Part shown: one piece after another, positions 1 through 5,063 of the stretch
How the letters are laid out: every line of letters begins with the position of its first letter
How positions within the stretch are numbered: the stretch's first letter is position 1
From: Modestobacter sp.
Lineage (GTDB): Bacteria > Actinomycetota > Actinomycetes > Mycobacteriales > Geodermatophilaceae
DNA: 6,128 bases
Assembly (NCBI GenBank): GCA_025966175.1
Contig: JAOPVN010000291.1
Coordinates: forward strand, 1-6,128
Reading direction: 5' to 3'
Translations under genes and position numbers: made by a program
The notes under the pieces: generated by a model
Database searches by the model: none
The model's input: only the letters and a program-made list of their open reading frames with translations
Told to the model about the DNA's origin: nothing

Positions 1-259
1 CGGAGGACACCAGGGTCACCGCGGGCTGGTCGCCGGCCGGCGACGACCCCGCGGCCACGTCGACCGGCCACCCGAGGCCGGTGCCGTCATGGGGCGGGTC
101 GGGCCAGCCGAGGGCGCCCTCGCCGTCGGTGCCGGTCAGCTCGCGCGGCGAGGAGCCGTGGCGCGGCACACCGGTCCCCGTCGAGGTGGGGCGCTGCCGC
201 AGCGCTGCCGCCACGATCGGGTCGACACCCACCCCGTCACGGGCGGCGTGCCTACCCAC
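1..259 (-). CDS. Hypothetical protein, N-terminal 86 residues only (runs off left edge)
   Basis: The reading frame stays open from a GTG at 259 to the left edge, so only the N-terminus is visible. It begins V-G-R-H-A-A-R-D, resembling the MGRH-type starts common in uncharacterised actinobacterial proteins. The rest is rich in Gly, Pro, Asp, Ser and Thr, with two similar segments (LGWPDPPHDGTG at 50-61 and LGWPVD at 62-67). It has no membrane segment or signal peptide and is probably disordered. I chose the start because GGTGGAG lies 6 bases upstream (272-266) and an in-frame TGA at 283-281 bounds the frame. The only other upstream GTG, at 271, lies inside that ribosome binding site. The gene follows the ccsB operon on the same strand after about 130 bp and a hairpin, so it is probably a separate unit. 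I do not recognise the family. Codon bias (G/C in most third positions) supports real coding. Confidence 0.6.
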   Translation of the reverse strand, partial: MGRHAARDGVGVDPIVAAALRQRPTSTGTGVPRHGSSPRELTGTDGEGALGWPDPPHDGTGLGWPVDVAAGSSPAGDQPAVTLVSS

Positions 260-265
260 GGTGAA

Positions 266-272
266 CTCCACC
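266..272 (-). promoter_or_regulatory. Ribosome binding site of the left-edge hypothetical gene
   Basis: GGTGGAG on the minus strand sits 6 bases before the GTG at 259. It decides between that start and the in-frame GTG at 271, which would fall within the Shine-Dalgarno sequence itself. Confidence 0.55.
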
Positions 273-281
273 GCGTTCAGT

Positions 282-301
282 CATGGGCACAGGATGCCAT
301 G
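282..301. repeat. Imperfect inverted repeat upstream of the left-edge gene
   Basis: On the plus strand CATGGGCA, a 5-base spacer CAGGA, then TGCCATG: seven base pairs can form with one bulged G. It lies 22 bases before the GTG at 259, in the gap between the ccsB hairpin and this gene. It could be an operator half-site pair or a 5' leader hairpin. It could also be chance, since the arms are short and one is interrupted. Confidence 0.3.
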
Positions 302-357
302 CGCCCTGCTGACCCGGACAGTTGGCCGCGTACCGAGCAGTCTCGTAACCCCTGTCA

Positions 358-378
358 GTGACCCTGCGTGAGGGTCAC
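358..378 (-). terminator. Hairpin after ccsB, probable transcription terminator
   Basis: GTGACCCT (358-365) and AGGGTCAC (371-378) are a perfect 8-bp inverted repeat around a 5-base loop, starting 11 bases after the ccsB stop codon. In the minus-strand transcript the stem is followed by TGACAGGGGTTACG, so there is no U-tract. Hairpins without U-tracts are common at actinobacterial operon ends, and the position fits the end of the cytochrome c operon. An alternative is an operator or RNA-stabilising element, because the next gene starts about 100 bases further on. Confidence 0.6.
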
Positions 379-389
379 CCGCGCAGGCG

Positions 390-1361
390 TCAGCTCACGC
401 CGGCGTAGCTGTGCAGCCCCGTGGAGACCATGTTCACGTAGAGCAGGTTGAAGACCATCACGGTCAGGCCCACGACGTTGACCCAGGCCGAGGGGCGGCC
501 CCGCCAGCCGGAGGTCGTCCGGGCGTGCAGGTAGGCGGCGTAGACGACCCAGGCGATGAACGCCCACGTCTCCTTGGGGTCCCAGCCCCAGAACCGGCCC
601 CAGGCGCTCTCGGCCCAGATCGCCCCGGCGATGACGGCGAAGGTCCAGATCGGGAAGCCGAAGACGGCGGTGCGGTGCGCGGTGCGATCGAGCGCGGCGG
701 CGGAGGGCAGCCGCTCCAGGAACGAGGAGCTGCCGGCCGTGCCGGCGGCCACCTTCTGCTCGTACCGGGACCGCAGCAGGTACAGCACGCTGGCGATGCC
801 GCTGACGAAGAAGATGCCGAAGCCGAGGATCGCGGTGGTGACGTGCACCCCGAGCCACCAGGACCGCAGGGCCGCGACCAGCGGGCCCGCCGAGGCGTAG
901 AGGAACAGCCCGATCAGCACCATCGCCAGCACGACCGGGCCGAGCACGAAGGCCCCGATGTGGCGCAGCACCGGTGCCCGCAGCGCGAGCACCGTGTAGG
1001 CGACGACGGCGACGAGGACCACCGCGGTGCCGAACTCGTACATGTTGCCCCACGGCAGCCGGTTCGCGGCCAGCCCGCGGGCGACCAGCACACCCGCGTG
1101 GGAGACCAGGCCGACGACGGTCAGGCCCATCGCCACCACGCCGAGCCGGCGTGCCCGGGGCGACTCGGCCGGGAGCTCGTCGCCGGTGCTCACCGGCGGG
1201 GTGCCGGGCGCACCGGCGCCCACCAGCTCACCGGAGCGGGCCCGCGCCGTGCGGTTGCCGAAGGCCAGTTCGGCGCAGAACGCCACCACGGCGAGGGAGT
1301 ACAGGACCACGCTGATGGTGAACAGGTGGTCCGACAGCGCGGCGAGCGACGAGTCGATCAC
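390..1361 (-). CDS. ccsB: Cytochrome c biogenesis protein CcsB (CcsA/ResC family heme handler)
   Basis: This is the integral membrane half of the System II cytochrome c synthase. With ResB it carries heme to the outer face and attaches it to apocytochrome c. The 323-residue product has about eight hydrophobic segments. WGNMYEF is at 104-110, a family signature. The tryptophan-rich WWD heme-binding region runs from about 249 to 266 and includes WGRFWGWDPKETW. Candidate heme-ligand histidines are His88, His173, His279 and His317. Residues 35-72 form a polar, Pro/Gly-rich linker between the first two membrane segments. The start is a GTG at 1361 whose GTGA overlaps the resB stop, preceded by a strong AGAAGGAGAT within the resB end. 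Length and motifs are normal for an intact actinobacterial CcsB. It is the last gene of the operon. Confidence 0.95.
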   Translation of the reverse strand: MIDSSLAALSDHLFTISVVLYSLAVVAFCAELAFGNRTARARSGELVGAGAPGTPPVSTGDELPAESPRARRLGVVAMGLTVVGLVSHAGVLVARGLAANRLPWGNMYEFGTAVVLVAVVAYTVLALRAPVLRHIGAFVLGPVVLAMVLIGLFLYASAGPLVAALRSWWLGVHVTTAILGFGIFFVSGIASVLYLLRSRYEQKVAAGTAGSSSFLERLPSAAALDRTAHRTAVFGFPIWTFAVIAGAIWAESAWGRFWGWDPKETWAFIAWVVYAAYLHARTTSGWRGRPSAWVNVVGLTVMVFNLLYVNMVSTGLHSYAGVS

Positions 1362-3016
1362 GAGGGCGGGATCTCCTTCTCCGGTGCCGGGCCGTGGGCG
1401 GACGGCGCCGTGGCGTCAGGTGCGGATGAGCGGTCGACCCGGTCGGCCAGCGCCGTCCGTACCTGGTCGGCCAGTGCGCTGAAGCGGGGACCCGTGTCGG
1501 CGCTGCCCCGGGTCAACGAGCCGATCGAGAGCACGGTACCCCCGCCGTCGGGAGCCGGCCCGACTCGGGCGAACACCCGCTCGCGGCGCACCAGCAGCAT
1601 CCCGAGCAGCCCGACGAGGACGGCCATCGCGGCGCCGAGCACCCAGAGCTGGCCCGGGTCGTGGGACAGCTGCATCGCGGCGAACTCCTTGTAGCCGCTG
1701 AAGGTGACCACGGTGCCGTCGGCCAGCGTCATCGACTCCCCCGCCGCCAGGTTCGCCCGGCCGGCCTCGGTGAGCAGGCCGCGGTCGATCTGGGTCTGGT
1801 CGAGGGAGTACACCGACTGCGGCAGGCCGGAGTCCAGCCCCAGGTAGCCGGTGTAGACCACGACCGCGACCTGCGGGTCCAGCGGCCGAGGGTCGACCGA
1901 GGTGAGCACCCCGCCCTGCAGCACACCGGTGGGGGCGAAGAAGCCCTCGATCGCCAGCTGGTCGGTGGCGCCGGCGCCCAGGTCGGGGACCTTGAGCACG
2001 CCCTGGCTCGCCATGGTGGACGGGTCGGCCGGCAGGAACGGTGCCGACAGGTCGGTGAACGTCGTCCCGTCCGTGCGCGTGATGCTGAACTCGGGGCTGT
2101 AACCGTGACCGGTGACGTACACCCGGTCGCCGTCGATCCGCAGCGGGTGGTTGACGCCGATCGTGGTGTCGACGGCGTCCGCGCCGCCCAGCTGGTAGCT
2201 GATGTCGGCGGTATAGGAGGACGCGGTCAGGTTCTGCTCGTACTGGGCCTTGAAGTCGTCGAGATCCACGCACAAGGGCGCGAGGTCGCCGCTGGCGACG
2301 AGCGGACCCGCTGAATACGTGTCGTACTGCTGGAAGGAGTTGCAGAAACCCTGGCCCTCGGTGACCAGGATGCTGCCCTCGTAGCCCCACATCTTGCCGC
2401 CGGCCAGCCCGAGCAGGAGCGCGAGCAGGGAGAGGTGGAACAGCACGTTCCCGGTCTCCCGCAGATACCCCTTCTCCGCTGAGAGCTCCGGACCGGACCG
2501 GCCCTCGCGGCGGACCACCCGGAAGCGGCGGACCCGCAGCTCCTCCTCGATCACGTCCAGCGTCGCCGGGCCGGCCAGCGCCGTGGGCAGCTCGGTGTTC
2601 TCCGGCAGTCGGTGCAGGTGGCGCGGGGCGGGCGGGGGCGGGGCGAACAGCGCCCGGCCGTGCTCGATCGCCCGCGGCACGACACAGCCGATCAGCGAGA
2701 TGAACAGCAGCAGGTAGATCGCGGCGAACCAGGGGGAGCTGAAGACGTCGAACAGGTACAGCCGGTCCAGCCACGGCGCGAGCGTCGCGTGGTCGGTGAA
2801 GTACTTGTTGACGTTGTTCTGCGACAGCGACCGCTGCGGCAGCAGCGACCCGGGGATCGCGGCGAGGGCGAGCAGGAACAGCAGGATCAGCGCGGTGCGC
2901 ATGGCGGTGAGCTGCCGCCACCAGCGCAGCAGCCGGTTGAGCACCCGGCGGCCGGCCGAGGTCGGGCTCGGCGGCGTGGCCGGCGCCGTGGCGCGAGGAG
3001 GTGCAGTCGTCGTCAC
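1358..3016 (-). CDS. resB: Cytochrome c biogenesis protein ResB (Ccs1 family)
   Basis: ResB is the partner of CcsB in System II cytochrome c maturation and acts at the cytoplasmic membrane in heme delivery. The 552-residue product has a Pro/Ala/Thr-rich N-terminus (1-25) and membrane segments near 40-57, 97-113, 190-207 and 457-476. A large extracytoplasmic domain (about 208-456) lies between the last two. His194 sits in the third membrane segment (VLFHLSLL), and DPG at 453-455 just before the last is a family hallmark. Cys225 (GFCNSFQQYD) and Cys249 (PLCVDLDDF) could form a disulfide or meet the thiol pathway. A cytoplasmic tail of about 75 residues (477-552) is polar and probably disordered. 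The frame is open upstream to 3334, but that part overlaps ccdA and is compositionally unlike ResB. I chose the GTG at 3016, which overlaps the ccdA stop as GTGA and follows GGGAGAGGG. Confidence 0.93.
   Translation of the reverse strand: MTTTAPPRATAPATPPSPTSAGRRVLNRLLRWWRQLTAMRTALILLFLLALAAIPGSLLPQRSLSQNNVNKYFTDHATLAPWLDRLYLFDVFSSPWFAAIYLLLFISLIGCVVPRAIEHGRALFAPPPPAPRHLHRLPENTELPTALAGPATLDVIEEELRVRRFRVVRREGRSGPELSAEKGYLRETGNVLFHLSLLALLLGLAGGKMWGYEGSILVTEGQGFCNSFQQYDTYSAGPLVASGDLAPLCVDLDDFKAQYEQNLTASSYTADISYQLGGADAVDTTIGVNHPLRIDGDRVYVTGHGYSPEFSITRTDGTTFTDLSAPFLPADPSTMASQGVLKVPDLGAGATDQLAIEGFFAPTGVLQGGVLTSVDPRPLDPQVAVVVYTGYLGLDSGLPQSVYSLDQTQIDRGLLTEAGRANLAAGESMTLADGTVVTFSGYKEFAAMQLSHDPGQLWVLGAAMAVLVGLLGMLLVRRERVFARVGPAPDGGGTVLSIGSLTRGSADTGPRFSALADQVRTALADRVDRSSAPDATAPSAHGPAPEKEIPPS
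1371..1380 (-). promoter_or_regulatory. Ribosome binding site of ccsB inside the resB 3' end
   Basis: AGAAGGAGAT on the minus strand is the strongest Shine-Dalgarno match I found among the junctions. It lies 9 bases before the GTG at 1361 and supports that start over later in-frame codons. Confidence 0.7.
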
Positions 3017-3834
3017 AGGGGTGCGCCCTCTCCCAGGCCGGTCGCGGCGAGCCAGCCACGCAGCCACTGCATCAGCTCGGTCCATGCGCCGGTCACCAGC
3101 ATCAGCCCGACGGCGATGAGGACGACGCCGCCCACCCGGGTCACCGTGCGGGCGTTGTGGCGCAGGAACGACGTGGCACCCACGGCCCAGCGGGCGCCGA
3201 GCGCGACGAGCACGAACGGCACGCCCAGGCCCAGGCAGTAGGCGACGCCCAGCACGGCACCGCGGGCGGCGGTCGCCTCGTGGAAGGCCAGGGAGTTGAC
3301 CGCCGTGAGCGTCGGCCCGAGACAGGGTGTCCAACCCAGGCCGAACACGATCCCGAGCAGTGGCGCCCCGGCCAGCCCGACCGCCGGCCGCGCCTGGAGC
3401 CGGGCGGTGCGCTGCAGCAGCGGCAGCCAGCCGAGGAAGCCCAGCCCGACGACGATGGTCACCACGCCGAGCACCCGGGTGATGGTGTCGTTGTGCTGCA
3501 GCAGCACGCGGCCCAGTCCCGCGAACGCGGTGCTGATGATCACGAAGACGACGGTGAAGCCGAGGACGAACAGCAGCGCGCCGGCGACCATCCGGCCGCG
3601 GCTGGGCCGCTCGTCGGTGCGGACGGCGGTGGCGACCGAGCCCGAACCGGCGGGGCCGACCGCTGCCGGGGTCCGGGCACCGGTACCGACGAGCCCGGTG
3701 ACGTAGGAGAGGTAGCCGGGCACCAGCGGCAGCACGCAGGGCGAGGCGAAGCTGATCAGCCCGGCGAGCACGGCGACGGCCGCCGCCACCAGCAGCGGGC
3801 CGTCGGTCACCAGGTCGGCGACTCCCCCGGCCAT
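3013..3834 (-). CDS. ccdA: Cytochrome c biogenesis protein CcdA (transmembrane thiol-disulfide carrier)
   Basis: CcdA relays reducing equivalents from cytoplasmic thioredoxin across the membrane to the extracytoplasmic thioredoxin-like protein, keeping apocytochrome c cysteines reduced for heme attachment. The 273-residue protein has about six hydrophobic helices, at roughly 14-36, 82-106, 118-141, 155-178, 193-216 and 232-252. The two family cysteines are present: Cys33 in SPCVLPLVPGY and Cys171 in GWTPCLGPTL. A third, Cys200, lies in a membrane segment and is probably not catalytic. A hydrophilic loop at 51-80 is longer than the minimal family core. The ATG at 3834 follows the stop of the preceding gene by one base, with GAGAGGAG just upstream, so translation is likely coupled. 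It sits between its expected electron acceptor and resB. Confidence 0.95.
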   Translation of the reverse strand: MAGGVADLVTDGPLLVAAAVAVLAGLISFASPCVLPLVPGYLSYVTGLVGTGARTPAAVGPAGSGSVATAVRTDERPSRGRMVAGALLFVLGFTVVFVIISTAFAGLGRVLLQHNDTITRVLGVVTIVVGLGFLGWLPLLQRTARLQARPAVGLAGAPLLGIVFGLGWTPCLGPTLTAVNSLAFHEATAARGAVLGVAYCLGLGVPFVLVALGARWAVGATSFLRHNARTVTRVGGVVLIAVGLMLVTGAWTELMQWLRGWLAATGLGEGAPL

Positions 3835-3835
3835 G

Positions 3836-4411
3836 TCACTCCTCTCCGGTCAGCTGGTCGAGCACCGCGCGCAGGTCGTCCCGACGGACCTCACCGGTGT
3901 AGACGGCGGCCACCCGGCTCTCCCGGTCCAGCACGATGGTGGACGGGATGGCGTCCGCCGGGTAGTCGCGGAAGGCCAGCGCGACCTGGCCCTTGGGGTC
4001 GAAGAGCGAGGGGAAGGTGATGCCCTTGCTGGCCACGAAGGCATCGGCGAACTGCTCCTGGTCCTTGACGTTCAACCCGAGGAACTGCACGCCCTGGTCG
4101 GCCACCTCGGTGTAGACCTGCTGGAACTCCGGGCTCTCCACCCGGCAGGGAGCACACCACGAACCCCAGAAGTTGAGCACCGCCACGTCGCCGGCCAGGT
4201 CGGTCGAGGAGAAGTCCGCACCGTCGAGCAGGGTGCCGGAGAACTTCGGCGCGCTGGCCCGCTGCTCCGCCGGGATCACCTCACCGGCCGCGGTGCCCTG
4301 GACGAACCGGAACTCCCCGCCGTTGTTGACGTCCACCGCGCTCGCGCCGGTGCTGCACCCGGTGAGGAGCAGCCCGGCGAGGCCCAGCACCAGCGCCCCT
4401 GACCTACGCAC
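3836..4411 (-). CDS. TlpA/ResA-family thiol-disulfide lipoprotein
   Basis: This is an extracytoplasmic thioredoxin-fold reductase, expected to receive electrons from CcdA and reduce the CxxCH cysteines of apocytochrome c. It is equivalent to ResA or CcsX. The 191-residue product starts with a short basic then hydrophobic signal ending in the lipobox LTGC (16-19), so Cys19 should be lipidated and anchor it outside the membrane. The active site is WCAPC (85-89) with Cys86 and Cys89. Glu92 follows in the position of the ResA CxxCxxE glutamate, and the cis-proline loop is at AIPST (Pro156). I took the GTG at 4411 because it puts the signal peptide at the N-terminus. The frame is open to 4609, but the extra residues are a shadow of the upstream gene. 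This start overlaps the phosphatase stop by 8 bases and has only a weak ribosome binding site, suggesting reinitiation. Confidence 0.92.
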   Translation of the reverse strand: MRRSGALVLGLAGLLLTGCSTGASAVDVNNGGEFRFVQGTAAGEVIPAEQRASAPKFSGTLLDGADFSSTDLAGDVAVLNFWGSWCAPCRVESPEFQQVYTEVADQGVQFLGLNVKDQEQFADAFVASKGITFPSLFDPKGQVALAFRDYPADAIPSTIVLDRESRVAAVYTGEVRRDDLRAVLDQLTGEE

Positions 4412-5063
4412 CGGGCACCGCGTCCGGATCGGTGGCACCGGCCGGCTCGGCGTACTCGAGCCGGACCAGCCGGTCGTCGGAGTAGACCAGCGAGGTGACG
4501 CTGGCCAGCCCGCACTCCCGCTTGCGCGGGTCGTGCAGGTAGCTGCGGCCTTCCAGGTGCAGCCGCACCGTCCAGATCGGCAACTGGTGGCTGACACAGA
4601 CCGCCTCATGACCGCGCGCGGCGTCCCGGGCCGTGGCGATGGCGCCGAGCATCCGGGCGGCGATCTCCCGGTACGGCTCGCCCCAGGACGGCGTCCACGG
4701 GTTGCGCAGCCGCCACCAGTTCGCCGGTCGCCGCAGCGCGCCGTCCCCCACCCCGAAGGTCTTGCCCTCGAAGGAGTTGCCGGCCTCGATCAGTCGCTCG
4801 TCGGTGGCGATCTCCAGACCGAGGGTCTCGGCGATCGGCCGGGCGGTCTGCTGGGCGCGCTCCAGCGGGCTGGCCACCAGGTGCGTGACGTCCCGGTCGG
4901 CGAACCAGGTCGCAGCCGTCTTCGCCATGCCCTCGCCGGCGTCCGAGAGCCGGAAGCCGGGCAGCCGGCCGTAGAGCACACCGGTCGGGTTGTGCACCTC
5001 GCCGTGCCGCATCAGGTGGACGACGGTGGTCTCGCTCATGCGTTCGCTCGCCAGCTCGCTCAC
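4404..5063 (-). CDS. Histidine phosphatase family protein (phosphoglycerate mutase-like)
   Basis: This is a 219-residue member of the branch-1 histidine phosphatase superfamily, where a histidine is transiently phosphorylated. RHGE at 19-22 gives the nucleophile His20. Arg69 in SPLERAQQTA, Glu93 in LIEAGNSFEG and His159 in VSHQLP complete the usual catalytic set, so it should be an active enzyme. It has no signal peptide or membrane segment and is probably cytoplasmic. Substrate cannot be told from sequence. A glycolytic mutase role is unlikely by context, because homologues lie between hemL and the cytochrome c genes across actinobacteria (for example Rv0525). The start is GTG 5063, which overlaps the hemL stop as GTGA and has AGGAG 8 bases upstream. 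An in-frame ATG at 5039 would give a product shorter by eight residues but has a weaker site. Confidence 0.92.
   Translation of the reverse strand: MSELASERMSETTVVHLMRHGEVHNPTGVLYGRLPGFRLSDAGEGMAKTAATWFADRDVTHLVASPLERAQQTARPIAETLGLEIATDERLIEAGNSFEGKTFGVGDGALRRPANWWRLRNPWTPSWGEPYREIAARMLGAIATARDAARGHEAVCVSHQLPIWTVRLHLEGRSYLHDPRKRECGLASVTSLVYSDDRLVRLEYAEPAGATDPDAVPGA

Larger units (their letters stand above)
260..389. other. Intergenic region between ccsB and the left-edge gene
   Basis: This is about 130 bases, the only real gene-free stretch in the window. It holds the post-ccsB hairpin, the imperfect inverted repeat at 282-301 and a good ribosome binding site. A promoter for the left-edge gene would be expected here. 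On the minus strand CTGACA (358-353) resembles a -35 box, but I see no convincing -10 at 16-18 bases from it, so I do not call a promoter. Confidence 0.5.

Noticed and set aside
353..358. CTGACA as a -35 promoter box for the left-edge gene
   Set aside because: No plausible -10 hexamer is found at 16-18 bases; the nearest sequences are GC-rich.
81..371. Plus-strand frames of about 90-96 codons at the left edge
   Set aside because: The composition is Pro/Arg/Ser-rich without motifs, and they run through the inverted repeats. The minus-strand frame has a better ribosome site and codon bias.
411..1694. Long plus-strand open frame (427 codons) opposite ccsB and the resB end
   Set aside because: Antisense shadow of high-GC codon bias. 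The product is an Arg/Gly/Asp-rich string without domains, while the opposite strand encodes clear CcsB and ResB.
3017..3334. N-terminal extension of resB by 106 residues
   Set aside because: The extension overlaps ccdA in another frame and is Arg/Gly-rich. The GTGA overlap at 3016 and membrane topology fit the shorter protein.
3001..4020. Long plus-strand open frame (339 codons) opposite ccdA and the lipoprotein end
   Set aside because: Low-complexity Gly/Arg/Gln/His-rich translation with no recognisable motif, lying antisense to well-supported genes.
4144..4158. WCAPC region as a cytochrome c heme-binding motif
   Set aside because: It is a thioredoxin-type CxxC with no following histidine (CAPCR), so it is a redox active site, not a CxxCH heme site.
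4412..4609. N-terminal extension of the TlpA-like protein by 66 residues
   Set aside because: It would bury the lipoprotein signal peptide and lipobox, and it overlaps the phosphatase catalytic region in another frame.
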